A DNA stretch of 64,000 nucleotides from Superficieibacter sp. HKU1 (GTDB taxonomy: Bacteria; Pseudomonadota; Gammaproteobacteria; Enterobacterales; Enterobacteriaceae): assembly GCF_029319185.1 (NCBI RefSeq), contig NZ_CP119754.1, positions 3,658,001 through 3,722,000 on the forward strand. Reading direction: 5' to 3'. Positions 35,768-44,967 of this stretch are shown here, piece by piece. The stretch's first letter is position 1. Each line of letters begins with the position of its first letter. Below the pieces are notes generated by a model, which had not been told where the DNA came from, made no database searches, and was given only the letters and a program-made list of their open reading frames with translations. A program made the position numbers and the translations under genes.

Positions 35768-37102
35768 TCATTTAGTAGCGGCAGCCTGCTGTTCGCTCAG
35801 CAACTGCGCCTGCTCCGCGCGGCGGGAAGCGATTTTGACAAACGGCAGGTAGATAATCACCGCCGTAATAATGCAGATAAGCTGAGTGACCACTGCGCCC
35901 ATTGAACCCGCGGTAGAAAGCCAGGCGTTAATCAGTGGCGGCGTGGTCCACGGCACCATCACCACGGCTTTTCCGGCAAACCCGGTGACGGTGGCGAAAT
36001 AGCCGATAGATCCGGTGACCAGCGGCGTGATAATAAAAGGGATCGCCAGAATCGGGTTGAGCATGATCGGCATGCCGAAAATCACCGGTTCGTTGATATT
36101 AAAGAGGCCAGGGCCAATAGAAAGTTTGGCGATCTCACGCATTTCTTTGCGTTTAGTCGCAATCATCACCGCGATCAGCAGGCCGATGGTCAGGCCGGAA
36201 CCCCCAATGCTCATATACACATCCCAGAACGGCATGGTGATGATATTCGGCACCTCTTTGCCCTGTTCAAAGGCGCTCATATTGACGGTGATCGCCCCCA
36301 GCAGCAGCGGCTCGCGGATCGGTTTGATCATCTGGTTGCCGTGAATGCCAATCACCCAGAACAACTGGGCGACAAACATCAGCAGCAGGATCCCCGGCAG
36401 GCTTTGCACTACCCGCTCCAGCGGTTGCTGCACGACCTGGTATACCGCATCGTACAGGTACATACCGGTGATCTGATGGAACACAAAGCCGAAGGTGGCA
36501 ATCACGGTGGTAGTGATGATCGCCGGGATCAGCGCCGAAAACGAGGCGGAGACGTTTGGCGGCACGGTGTCCGGCATTTTGATCTTCAGCCCCGGACGCC
36601 CTTCCAGCCAGCAGTAGATTTCAACCGACAGAATGGCGATAAACATGCCGAGGAACAGACTGCGGGTGTCGGAGAACTGGCGCAGCAGCACGTCTTTGAC
36701 TTCGTGCATCTGTCCGTCAACCATCATCTCCACAGTGGTCGGCGTGACGCAGATAAAGCAGATCACCGCCAGCAGGCCGGGAAAGAGCGTTTTAATACCG
36801 TTAATTCGGCCCAGCTCAATACCGATCAAAAACACCGCGCCGATATTGAGGAAGTTCAGCGTGGCATAGTTAATGGCGCTGGTAATAGGTTTGAGCGCGG
36901 CAAGGAAAGAGAGCGACTGGAAGCTGGCCAGACCGTTTTTAGGATCCAGCACCATGTTGGAAATTAACACCGAAAATGCGCCAACGATGATCACCGGCAT
37001 CAGCGTGATGAAGGAGGATTTGATCGCCATGATGTAGCGATAACTGTTGAATTTAGTCGCAAAACTGCCCAGCGAGTCGATCATTTTTTCCTGAAATGCC
37101 AT
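35768..37102 (-). CDS. PTS sugar transporter subunit IIC (lactose/cellobiose family)
   Basis: This is a 444-residue membrane permease of the CelB/ChbC type with about 10 spans. The family signature regions are present: SIGGSGLTIGLLIAV, FNINEPVIFGMPIMLNP and VPWTTPPLINAWLSTAG. It binds and moves the sugar while IIB phosphorylates it. No IIA or IIB gene is adjacent, so it must borrow them from another system. A GAGGTAAT ribosome site precedes the ATG. Two inverted-repeat operators lie 60 and 155 bases upstream. Confidence 0.9.
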   Translation of the reverse strand: MAFQEKMIDSLGSFATKFNSYRYIMAIKSSFITLMPVIIVGAFSVLISNMVLDPKNGLASFQSLSFLAALKPITSAINYATLNFLNIGAVFLIGIELGRINGIKTLFPGLLAVICFICVTPTTVEMMVDGQMHEVKDVLLRQFSDTRSLFLGMFIAILSVEIYCWLEGRPGLKIKMPDTVPPNVSASFSALIPAIITTTVIATFGFVFHQITGMYLYDAVYQVVQQPLERVVQSLPGILLLMFVAQLFWVIGIHGNQMIKPIREPLLLGAITVNMSAFEQGKEVPNIITMPFWDVYMSIGGSGLTIGLLIAVMIATKRKEMREIAKLSIGPGLFNINEPVIFGMPIMLNPILAIPFIITPLVTGSIGYFATVTGFAGKAVVMVPWTTPPLINAWLSTAGSMGAVVTQLICIITAVIIYLPFVKIASRRAEQAQLLSEQQAAATK

Positions 37103-37161
37103 CGGGTATTACCTCAGAATTTTAGGGACCTGTTATCGAAATGGGGACAGCTCGCGCCCAT

Positions 37162-37173
37162 TTGGCATACCAA
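37162..37173. promoter_or_regulatory. UxuR/ExuR-type operator, proximal
   Basis: TTGGCATACCAA is an inverted repeat (TTGG-CATA-CCAA) very close to the ExuR/UxuR consensus TTGGTATACCAA. It is 60 bases upstream of the IIC start. Confidence 0.75.
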
Positions 37174-37256
37174 AAATAGTCATGTGCAGGAAAAAGTTCT
37201 GTGATTGTGGTCGCAATGTGAATAGAGGCATTCCAGATAAGCCAGTTATTTTTATA

Positions 37257-37268
37257 TTGGCATACCAA
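37257..37268. promoter_or_regulatory. UxuR/ExuR-type operator, distal
   Basis: This is a second exact copy of TTGGCATACCAA, 95 bases (nine helical turns) from the first, in the intergenic region shared with the divergent LacI-family gene. The spacing suits looping or cooperative binding. Confidence 0.75.
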
Positions 37269-37403
37269 ATTTTTCTCAGTCGGGCATACGTTTATTTCCG
37301 CCCGGGGTGAATGTTGATCAAAGTACAATCCTGAAGCACGCGTCCTTTTTCCCCACAATGTCTATGTTAAACTGCGGCTATCATGTGGCATCAGGAACAA
37401 ATA

Positions 37404-38450
37404 ATGGCAACAATGCTGGATGTCTCACTACGCGCCGGGGTGTCGAAAGCGACGGTTTCCCGCGTACTGAACGGCACAGGTCAGGTTAAAGAGAGCACCC
37501 GTCAGCAGGTTTTTAAGGCCATGGAAGAGCTGGGCTATCGCCCCAACTTTCTCGCCCGTTCGCTGGCCAACCGCACCAGCAACAGTATTGGTCTGGTGGT
37601 CTCAACTTTTGATGGCTTCTATTTTGGCCGTCTGCTGCAACAGGCGGCGCGCCAGACGGAATCGTATGGTAAGCAGTTGATTGTGACCGACGGTCACGAC
37701 ACGCCGGAGTGCGAAGAACAGGCGGTGCAGATGCTGGCCGATCGCCACTGCGACGCTATCGTCCTCTATACGCGTTTTATGAGCGAAAAGACGATGACCT
37801 CGCTAATCACCTCGCTGCCGATGCCGCTGATCATCATCAATCGCGACGTCAGTTCCGCGCGCGAACGCTGTGTATTCTTTGAGCAGCAGGACGCCGCGTT
37901 TCAGGCGGTAGAGTATCTGATTTCTCAGGGTCACCGTGACATCGCCTGCATCACCGTCCCGATCCATACCCCAACCGGCAAGGCGCGCCTGATGGGCTAT
38001 CGCCAGGCGCTGGAAAAACACGGTATTGCCCAGGATGAACGTAAGGTCAAATACGGCGATGCCAGTATGACGCGGGGCTACGAGCTCTGTCAGGAACTGC
38101 TGGCGGAAGAGGTGAAATTCAGCGCGCTGTTTGCCTGCAACGATGATATGGCGCTGGGCGCGTCAAAAGCGCTGCACCAGGCGGAGTTGCATATTCCGCA
38201 GGATATTTCACTGTTCGGCTTTGACGATGCCCCCAGCGCCCGCTGGCTGGAACCGGGGTTGTCAACGGTTTACCTGCCCATCGACACCATGATTATCACG
38301 GCGATCGATCAGGCGATCAAGCTGGTGGGCGGGCAGCCGCTGGAGCCAATCCCGCCGTTCACCGGTAAACTGGTGTTACGTGATTCCGTCACGACGGGCC
38401 CCTATTTCAATCAGAACAGTTCCAGCGCCAGCAGCTCGTCAATGGTCTGA
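37404..38450 (+). CDS. LacI-family transcriptional regulator, AscG-like
   Basis: This is a 348-residue regulator with the helix-turn-helix MLDVSLRAGVSKATVSRVLNG at its N-terminus and a sugar-binding domain that includes ACNDDMALGASKALHQ and GFDDAPSARW. It resembles AscG, the repressor of the E. coli arbutin-salicin-cellobiose operon. The ATG at 37404 follows an AGGAAC site. It is divergent from the PTS-hydrolase-GntR operon and probably shares its control region. The last 40 bases overlap the 3' end of lysA on the other strand, and the serine-rich tail (SSSASSSSMV) is encoded there. Confidence 0.88.
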   Translation: MATMLDVSLRAGVSKATVSRVLNGTGQVKESTRQQVFKAMEELGYRPNFLARSLANRTSNSIGLVVSTFDGFYFGRLLQQAARQTESYGKQLIVTDGHDTPECEEQAVQMLADRHCDAIVLYTRFMSEKTMTSLITSLPMPLIIINRDVSSARERCVFFEQQDAAFQAVEYLISQGHRDIACITVPIHTPTGKARLMGYRQALEKHGIAQDERKVKYGDASMTRGYELCQELLAEEVKFSALFACNDDMALGASKALHQAELHIPQDISLFGFDDAPSARWLEPGLSTVYLPIDTMIITAIDQAIKLVGGQPLEPIPPFTGKLVLRDSVTTGPYFNQNSSSASSSSMV

Positions 38451-39673
38451 CGGCGGCGGATCAAACGCGCTTTTCCACCGTCAAACAGCACTTCCGGCAG
38501 CAGCGGGCGGCTGTTGTAGTTCGACGACATCGACGCGCCATAAGCCCCGGTATCGTGCAGGACCAGATAATCGCCCGGCGCGACCGCTGGCAGCGCGCGG
38601 GTTTCAACTTTGCCGCCCTCCTGCTGGGTAAATACATCGCCCGATTCACACAGCGGCCCGGCAACCACCGTCTCCAGCCGCGGGGCTGCGTCCAAATTCC
38701 GGCCATCGGCCGCCAGCGCGCTAATATGATGATAGCTGCCGTACATGGACGGACGCATCAGGTCGTTAAAGCCGGCGTCAATTAACACAAAATGACGGCT
38801 GCCCATCGCTTTAACGCTCCGCACCTGAGACACCAGTACTCCGGATTCAGCCACCAGAAAACGTCCCGGTTCAATTTCCAGTTTAATCGCATGGCCCAGA
38901 TGGCGGGCAATCTGCTCCCGGGCGGCGTTCCACAGGCCAAAATAGTGATCGGTATTGATCGACTCATCGCCCTCGCGGTAAGGGATCGACAGCCCGCCGC
39001 CTGCTGAGATCGCCTCCAGATCCTGACCGCAATCAATTACCTGCTGTACCATCGCACCACAGACCTGTTCAAGATGGCCGTAATCCACGCCCGAACCGAT
39101 ATGCATGTGGATACCGATAAGATGCAGTCCGTACTGGCGGATCGTTGCCAGCGCCGCCGGAAGATCGCCGTACCAGATCCCGTGTTTGCTGTTTTCGCCG
39201 CCGGTATTGGTTTTCTGGCTGTGTCCGTGACCGAATCCCGGATTGACCCGCAGCCAGACGCGATGGCCCGGCGAGACCTGCCCGAGCTGCTCGAGCATAT
39301 CAATCGACCCGGCATTAACCGGGATCTGCAACTCATGCACCCGCGCCAGGGTAGCGCTGTCGATAAGATCGGCGGTAAATACGATATCGTCCGGATGGGT
39401 CTGCGGATCGTAGCCCGCCGCCAGCGCGCGTTCGATTTCCCCCAGCGATACCGAATCTACCTTGACCCCCTGCTCGCGCATCAGGCGCAGAATATGAATA
39501 TTCGAGCAGGCTTTTTGCGCAAAACGCACCACGTCAAAACGGCTCAGCAGGGCAATCTGGCGGCGGATAATTTGCGCATCGTAGACCCAGACCGGGCAGC
39601 CGAATTCAGCGGGTAAGCGTAACAGGTTTTCAGCGTTCAAATCGCTGTCGGTGGTGTGCAGAGCGCGCGGCAT
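38411..39673 (-). CDS. lysA: Diaminopimelate decarboxylase
   Basis: LysA decarboxylates meso-diaminopimelate to lysine using PLP. The start at 39673 (MPRALHTTDSD) has a GGAG site and gives 420 residues, the E. coli length. The PLP lysine lies in FAQKACSNIHIL, the glycine-rich loop is SAGGGLSIPY and the C-terminal CESGD motif is intact. It is divergent from its activator lysR. Confidence 0.96.
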   Translation of the reverse strand: MPRALHTTDSDLNAENLLRLPAEFGCPVWVYDAQIIRRQIALLSRFDVVRFAQKACSNIHILRLMREQGVKVDSVSLGEIERALAAGYDPQTHPDDIVFTADLIDSATLARVHELQIPVNAGSIDMLEQLGQVSPGHRVWLRVNPGFGHGHSQKTNTGGENSKHGIWYGDLPAALATIRQYGLHLIGIHMHIGSGVDYGHLEQVCGAMVQQVIDCGQDLEAISAGGGLSIPYREGDESINTDHYFGLWNAAREQIARHLGHAIKLEIEPGRFLVAESGVLVSQVRSVKAMGSRHFVLIDAGFNDLMRPSMYGSYHHISALAADGRNLDAAPRLETVVAGPLCESGDVFTQQEGGKVETRALPAVAPGDYLVLHDTGAYGASMSSNYNSRPLLPEVLFDGGKARLIRRRQTIDELLALELF

Positions 39674-39787
39674 GGTTGACTCCATTCGGGGATTTTTTCC
39701 ATTACGCCACAGGCAGAAAGGAATAAAAAATATCGTTTTGTCGTCAGTCTATGCAAAAATGATATGGCTTATTGTTCAGGAGCCACC

Positions 39788-40714
39788 ATGCCCGCCGTCA
39801 ATTTACGTCACATAGAGATTTTTCACGCGGTGATGACCACCGGAAATCTTACCGAGGCCGCCCGGATGCTGCACACCTCGCAGCCGACCGTCAGCCGCGA
39901 ACTGGCGCGCTTTGAGAAGGTGCTGGGGCTAACGCTATTTACGCGCTCGCGCGGCAGGCTGCATCCGACGGTGCAGGGATTACGGCTGTTTGAAGAGGTG
40001 CAGCGCTCGTGGTACGGGCTGGATCGCATTGTCAGCGCCGCGGAAAGTTTGCGCGAGTTTCGCCAGGGCGAACTGTCCGTTGCCTGCCTGCCAGTGTTTT
40101 CGCAGTCTTTTTTGCCTGTGCTGATCCCGCCTTTTCTGGCGCGTTATCCGGAGGTAAGCCTGAATATTGTGCCGCAGGAATCGCCGCTGCTGGAAGAGTG
40201 GCTCTCGGCGCAGCGCCACGATCTCGGGCTGACCGAAACGCTGCATACGCCAGCCGGCACCGAACGCACGCCGCTGCTGACGCTTAACGAAGTCTGCGTA
40301 TTGCCGCAGGATCATCCCTTAACCGCCCGCGACATACTGACGCCTGCCGATTTTCACGGTGAAAATTACATCAGCCTGTCGCGCACCGACAGCTATCGCC
40401 AGCTACTGGATACCTTATTCAGCGACCATCAGGTGAAACGGCGGATGGTGGTGGAGACGCACAACGCCGCGTCAATTTGCGCGCTGGTGCGAGCGGGCGC
40501 GGGGATCTCGGTCGTCAACCCGCTGACCGCGCTGGACTATGCGGCAACCGGCGTGGCGGTGCGGGCCTTTAGCATTGACGTGCCGTTCACCGTCAGCCTG
40601 ATCCGCCCGCTGCATCGTCCGGCCTCGGCGCTGGTGGACGCCTTTACCGACCATCTGCAAGCCAGTCTGCCACGGATTACCGCACCGCTGGCGGCAATGC
40701 TTAAGAGAGCATGA
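39788..40714 (+). CDS. lysR: LysR transcriptional activator of lysA
   Basis: This is the founding member of the LTTR family. It activates lysA when diaminopimelate is present and lysine is low. The ATG at 39788 gives 308 residues. The N-terminal winged helix is NLRHIEIFHAVMTTGNLTEAA with TSQPTVSRELARFE, followed by the two-lobed ligand domain. The 114-base intergenic region with lysA holds the shared control sites. Its last 14 bases overlap the convergent ygeA. Confidence 0.95.
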   Translation: MPAVNLRHIEIFHAVMTTGNLTEAARMLHTSQPTVSRELARFEKVLGLTLFTRSRGRLHPTVQGLRLFEEVQRSWYGLDRIVSAAESLREFRQGELSVACLPVFSQSFLPVLIPPFLARYPEVSLNIVPQESPLLEEWLSAQRHDLGLTETLHTPAGTERTPLLTLNEVCVLPQDHPLTARDILTPADFHGENYISLSRTDSYRQLLDTLFSDHQVKRRMVVETHNAASICALVRAGAGISVVNPLTALDYAATGVAVRAFSIDVPFTVSLIRPLHRPASALVDAFTDHLQASLPRITAPLAAMLKRA

Positions 40715-41393
40715 AATCAACTGCATCCGCCGCATGGATAGCGGCAGTATCAAACACCGGAAGGGGGCTGAGTTCGGCGGGAACCAGCAGACCAATTTCG
40801 GTGCAGCCGAAAATCACCCCTTCCGCGCCCTGCTCTGCCAGACGCTGAATCACCTGAAGATAGTAATCGCGCGAGGCATCGGTAAAGGTACCGAGGCATA
40901 ACTCATCAAAGATAATCTGGTTGATACGCAGGCGATCTTCCGCTTCCGGGATTGGGGTTTCAATCGCAAACTGCTGCGCCAGCCGTCCGCGATAAAAATC
41001 CTGCTCCATAGTATAGCGGGTGCCGAGTAGCGCCACCCGCCGCAGATCCTGTTTCGCAATCGCCCGCCCGGTGGCCTCGGCGATATGCAAAAACGGCAGC
41101 GAACAGCGATCTTCAATCTGCTCTGCCACTTTGTGCATAGTATTGGTACACAGTACGATCCCCTCAGCTCCGGCGCGTTGTAATCCCACCGCCGCCTGCG
41201 CCAGGATATCCCCGGCCTTTTCCCACTCGCCACTGGCCTGACACGCTTCGATCTCATGGAAATCGACGCTGTGCAGTAACAGGCTGGCAGAGTGCAGTCC
41301 GCCAAGACGCTGCTTAATACCTTCGTTGATTAAACGATAATAGGGGATCGTTGATTCCCAGCTCATGCCGCCCAGCAGGCCAATGGTTTTCAT
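40701..41393 (-). CDS. ygeA: Broad-specificity amino acid racemase YgeA
   Basis: This is a 230-residue Asp/Glu racemase superfamily enzyme. The two catalytic sites are visible: CTNTM at about residues 82-86, with Thr83, and GCTEIGLL with Cys197. The Thr/Cys pair is characteristic of YgeA, which racemises several amino acids, homoserine among the best. The MKTIGLLGGMSWEST start at 41393 is chosen over an upstream in-frame ATG. It is convergent with lysR. Confidence 0.93.
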   Translation of the reverse strand: MKTIGLLGGMSWESTIPYYRLINEGIKQRLGGLHSASLLLHSVDFHEIEACQASGEWEKAGDILAQAAVGLQRAGAEGIVLCTNTMHKVAEQIEDRCSLPFLHIAEATGRAIAKQDLRRVALLGTRYTMEQDFYRGRLAQQFAIETPIPEAEDRLRINQIIFDELCLGTFTDASRDYYLQVIQRLAEQGAEGVIFGCTEIGLLVPAELSPLPVFDTAAIHAADAVDFMLS

Positions 41394-41487
41394 CTCACTT
41401 ATCCTTTCACGCGCACCAAAACGACAGTGAAGCAAAGTTGCCATCGACTTACCAGCCTTTTGGCGCGCGCTCCCGCAACGAACAGGA

Positions 41488-42906
41488 TCAGTTGCCGATA
41501 TTGCGTAGTTTTTTACCCGCCATCAGGTTGCGTTCGATATGTTCGAGGGTGACGTTTTTGGTCTCCGGGATCAGCCAGAACGTGATGCCGACAAAGGCAA
41601 TATTCAGCGCCGTGTAGAGCCAGAAGGTTCCGGCCGCGCCGATACTGTCGAGCAGCGTCAGGAAGGTAGCCCCGATGATCATGTTCGATACCCAGTTGGT
41701 CGTCGTTGAACAGGTAATGCCGAAGTCGCGACATTTGAGCGGCTGAATTTCAGAGCACAGGATCCATACTACCGGCGCGGCACTCATTGCATAGCCCGCG
41801 ATACACATCATGGTCATCCCTACGGAGAGCCACGACAGGCCCGGCGAGGCGGTGCCCTGATCGAACTGCATCAGGCAGTAGCCCAGCACCAGCGTTCCCA
41901 GCGCCATCACGCTAAAGCCAATCTTCAGCGCCGGTTTACGCCCGGATTTATCGACCATAAAAATAGCGATAAAGGTGGCGAACATAAAGGTCAGCCCGAC
42001 AACCAGCGTGGCGATCATTTGCTGCTCGGTGGTGGTAAACCCGGCCATTTTAAAAATACGCGGCGCGTAGTACATGATGATATTCATGCCGGTGAACTGC
42101 TGCATCGCCTGAAGCAGCATGCCCAGAAACACCGCGCGACGCACGTTGCGGTTAACCTTAAACAGCCTCCAGCCGCCCTGCTTCAGTTTCAGGCTTTCAC
42201 GGATTTCATTGAGTTCTTCGCGTGCCTTTTCTGAGGTGTCGCGCAGCATCCGCAGCACCTCTTCGGCTTCAATATGCCGACCTTTTTCTGCCAGCCAGCG
42301 CGGGCTGTTAGGCAGGAAGATCACCAGGATCATCAACAGAATCGCCGGAAGCGCCAGCACGCCCAGCATCGCACGCCAGTTACCGCTGTAGCTGAAGGCC
42401 GTATCGGACAAAAAGGCCAGCACGATGCCCAGAGTGACCATCAATTGATACATGCTGATCATCTTACCGCGCACGTTTTCGCTGGCCATTTCCGACAGGT
42501 ACAGTGGCGCAGTATAGGAGGCAATGCCTACCGCCACCCCGAGCACAATGCGCGCTGCGATCAGCACTTCCACGCCCGGCGCAAATGCTGAGCCGAGCGA
42601 TCCGGCGATAAACAGAATCGCTCCCGCCATCAGGCTGTATTTACGCCCCAGCCGGAAGGAGAGCCAGCCGTTGAACAGCGCGCCCAGTGCAGCACCCAGC
42701 ATCATGCTGCTCACCACCCATTCCTGAAGCCGGCTGGTGAGAACAAAGTGATCGGTAATAAACGGTAGCGCCCCGGCAATCACGCCGATATCCAGACCGA
42801 ACAGCAGTCCGGCCACTGCTGCCGACACCGAAACAAATATATTCATTCGGCGCGTATCGCGTAATGCGCGCGGTACCGCCGTTGATTCGTGGCTGAGTGA
42901 AGTCAT
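41488..42906 (-). CDS. araE: Arabinose:proton symporter AraE
   Basis: AraE is the low-affinity L-arabinose importer, a 12-span major facilitator of the sugar porter family. The 472 residues equal E. coli. Signatures include GLLFGLDIGVIAGALPF, RLGRKYSLMAGA in loop 2-3, and the PETKNVTLEHIE motif at the end. Upstream AraC and CRP sites indicate arabinose induction and catabolite control. Confidence 0.97.
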   Translation of the reverse strand: MTSLSHESTAVPRALRDTRRMNIFVSVSAAVAGLLFGLDIGVIAGALPFITDHFVLTSRLQEWVVSSMMLGAALGALFNGWLSFRLGRKYSLMAGAILFIAGSLGSAFAPGVEVLIAARIVLGVAVGIASYTAPLYLSEMASENVRGKMISMYQLMVTLGIVLAFLSDTAFSYSGNWRAMLGVLALPAILLMILVIFLPNSPRWLAEKGRHIEAEEVLRMLRDTSEKAREELNEIRESLKLKQGGWRLFKVNRNVRRAVFLGMLLQAMQQFTGMNIIMYYAPRIFKMAGFTTTEQQMIATLVVGLTFMFATFIAIFMVDKSGRKPALKIGFSVMALGTLVLGYCLMQFDQGTASPGLSWLSVGMTMMCIAGYAMSAAPVVWILCSEIQPLKCRDFGITCSTTTNWVSNMIIGATFLTLLDSIGAAGTFWLYTALNIAFVGITFWLIPETKNVTLEHIERNLMAGKKLRNIGN

Positions 42907-42987
42907 TTTTTCCTGCCTGAACCGAGAGAAGATGAAATCAATTTACGAGATGAATCAATTGAGCTGTCAGGTAAGAAAAAGCGTATA

Positions 42988-43004
42988 TATGGATTAAATG
43001 GCTA
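42988..43004 (-). promoter_or_regulatory. AraC half-site upstream of araE
   Basis: On the minus strand TAGCCATTTAATCCATA matches the AraC I1 half-site pattern TAGC-N7-TCCATA. It is 82 bases upstream of the araE start. Confidence 0.75.
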
Positions 43005-43017
43005 TGAGGCGAGGTTA

Positions 43018-43033
43018 TGTGATGGACATTACA
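43018..43033. promoter_or_regulatory. CRP site upstream of araE
   Basis: TGTGA-TGGACA-TTACA differs by one base from the CRP consensus. It lies just upstream of the AraC half-site, as in E. coli araE. Confidence 0.7.
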
Positions 43034-43126
43034 ATTTTAAAAAAGAGTTATCTTTAATAAACTATTTTTAATTTTATGATTTATATTAATTTAAATAACA
43101 ATACAGAAATAGCTGCTGGAAAACGC

Positions 43127-43141
43127 ATGGATATTACGCTA
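43127..43141 (-). promoter_or_regulatory. Distal AraC half-site upstream of araE
   Basis: On the minus strand TAGCGTAATATCCAT matches the AraC half-site pattern (TAGC then TCCAT) about 123 bases beyond the first, suggesting AraC looping. The rest of the 315-base araE-kduD gap holds no gene that I can see. Confidence 0.55.
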
Positions 43142-43173
43142 ACTGGTATATGGACTTTGATTATATAAGAAAC

Positions 43174-43203
43174 AAAAAACCCCGCCGGTGGGGCGAGGTT
43201 TAA
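43174..43203 (-). terminator. Terminator of kduD
   Basis: On the minus strand a GC-rich hairpin (CCCC-ACCGGC-GGGG, with AACC/GGTT outer pairing) is followed by six T residues, about 20 bases past the kduD stop. Confidence 0.8.
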
Positions 43204-43221
43204 ACATATTGGCTGCGAGGG

Positions 43222-43983
43222 TTAACGCGCCAGCCAGCCGCCGTCTACGGCAATGGTATAACCGTTGATGTAATCAGAGGCACTGGAGGCAAGGAACACC
43301 ACCGGCCCCATCAGATCGCCCGGCAGGCCCCAGCGGCCCGCCGGGATACGGTCGAGGATCTCCGCGCTACGTTGCTCATCGGCACGCAGCTGCTGCGTAT
43401 TGTTGGTCGCCATATAGCCCGGCGCAATCGCGTTGACGTTGACATTGTGCTGCGCCCACTCGTTCGCCATCAGGCGGGTAATGCCCATCACGCCGCTTTT
43501 TGATGCGGTATAGGACGGAACGCGAATGCCGCCCTGAAACGACAGCATGGAGGCGATGTTAATGATTTTGCCGCCCTTGCCCTGGGCGATAAAATGCTTC
43601 GCTGCCGCCTGAGACATAAAGAACACGCTCTTGATGTTCAGGTTCATCACGTCGTCCCAGTCTTTTTCGCTAAAGTCGATCGCGTCTTCACGGCGGATCA
43701 GGCCCGCGTTATTCACCAGAATATCAATATGACCAAACTCGGCCACGGCGCGCTCCAGCAGTGCCGGAATGCCGTCAATCTGGCGCAGATCGGCGGTCAG
43801 ACTGAGGAAGCGGCGGCCCAACGCAGTTACCCGCTCAATGGTTTCTGTCGGTTCAACGATGTTGATACCCACAATGTCACAGCCGGCTTCGGCCAGACCC
43901 AGCGCCATACCTTGTCCCAGACCGGTATCGCATCCGGAGACCACCGCGACTTTACCTTGCAGAGAAAATGCTTCCAGAATCAT
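43222..43983 (-). CDS. kduD: 2-dehydro-3-deoxy-D-gluconate 5-dehydrogenase
   Basis: KduD is a short-chain dehydrogenase that reduces 2,5-diketo-3-deoxygluconate to KDG in pectin and unsaturated uronate breakdown. The 253 residues equal E. coli. The NAD loop is VSGCDTGLGQGMA, NNAG is near residue 91 and the catalytic YTASK follows near 158. It lies 60 bases downstream of kduI in the same direction, under predicted KdgR control. Confidence 0.96.
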   Translation of the reverse strand: MILEAFSLQGKVAVVSGCDTGLGQGMALGLAEAGCDIVGINIVEPTETIERVTALGRRFLSLTADLRQIDGIPALLERAVAEFGHIDILVNNAGLIRREDAIDFSEKDWDDVMNLNIKSVFFMSQAAAKHFIAQGKGGKIINIASMLSFQGGIRVPSYTASKSGVMGITRLMANEWAQHNVNVNAIAPGYMATNNTQQLRADEQRSAEILDRIPAGRWGLPGDLMGPVVFLASSASDYINGYTIAVDGGWLAR

Positions 43984-44043
43984 TTTTCGTTCCTTATCTT
44001 TCAGAGCCTGTCACAACAGGCAAATAGACTGATGCCAGCGCGA

Positions 44044-44880
44044 CTAGCGCAAATCTTTTACTGCTACGTGGTCCATATCATCAAAGACCTGGTTCTCACC
44101 GACCATACCCCAGATGAAGGTATAAGCTTTGGTGCCAACGCCGGAATGAATTGACCAGCTTGGAGAAATCACCGCCTGCTCATTTTGCATCACGATGTGC
44201 CGCGTTTGCTGCGGCTGTCCCATCATGTGGAACACGCAGGTGTCTTCATCCATATTGAAGTAGAAATAAACTTCCATGCGGCGCTCATGGGTATGGCACG
44301 GCATGGTGTTCCACAGGTTGCCAGGAGCCAGTTCGGTCAGGCCCATGCTGAGCTGACAGGTTTCCAGCACATCCGGAATAAAGTATTTGTTGATGGTGCG
44401 GCGGTTGCTGGTGAGGTTATCCCCCAGCGTGATCGGCGCGACATCCGCAGGCGTCACTTTTTTGGTGGGATAAGTGGTGTGGGCCGGGGCGCAGTTGTAG
44501 TAAAACTTCGCCGGTTTTGCCGCATCGATGCTGGCGAAAACCACTTCTTTCGCGCCTTTGCCGACGTACAGCGCATCGCGATGACCGATTTCGTGGCAGA
44601 CGCCATCGACGGTAATCGTGCCTGGGCCGCCAATATTAATTACGCCCAGCTCGCGGCGTTCCAGAAAATAGCTGACGCCAAGCTGTTTACCCACTTCGCC
44701 ACCCACGGATACCGTCTTCGCCACCGGCATAATGCCGCCAACGATAATTCGGTCGATGTGACTGTACACCATGGTGTATTCATCGGCTTCAAACACGTTT
44801 TCGACTAAAAATTCTTTGCGCAATCCCTGAGTATCAAGGGTTTTTGCATGTTCGCTGTGGATGCTTTGTCTGATGTCCAC
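44044..44880 (-). CDS. kduI: 5-dehydro-4-deoxy-D-glucuronate isomerase
   Basis: KduI isomerises DKI (5-keto-4-deoxyuronate) to 2,5-diketo-3-deoxygluconate before KduD. It is a zinc cupin with HTHERRMEVYFYF near residues 196-208. The GTG at 44880 is preceded by a strong GGAGGT site and gives 278 residues, as in E. coli; the upstream ATG extension is unlikely. Two KdgR-like operators lie about 90-125 bases upstream. Confidence 0.96.
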   Translation of the reverse strand: MDIRQSIHSEHAKTLDTQGLRKEFLVENVFEADEYTMVYSHIDRIIVGGIMPVAKTVSVGGEVGKQLGVSYFLERRELGVINIGGPGTITVDGVCHEIGHRDALYVGKGAKEVVFASIDAAKPAKFYYNCAPAHTTYPTKKVTPADVAPITLGDNLTSNRRTINKYFIPDVLETCQLSMGLTELAPGNLWNTMPCHTHERRMEVYFYFNMDEDTCVFHMMGQPQQTRHIVMQNEQAVISPSWSIHSGVGTKAYTFIWGMVGENQVFDDMDHVAVKDLR

Positions 44881-44967
44881 GTTACCTCCAGAAGAGAACC
44901 GGTGAGCCAACTGGCCCGCGAAGCGAAAGGCTCTTTCGCTTTGTTGATGTCACCATCTTAGCCCTCC

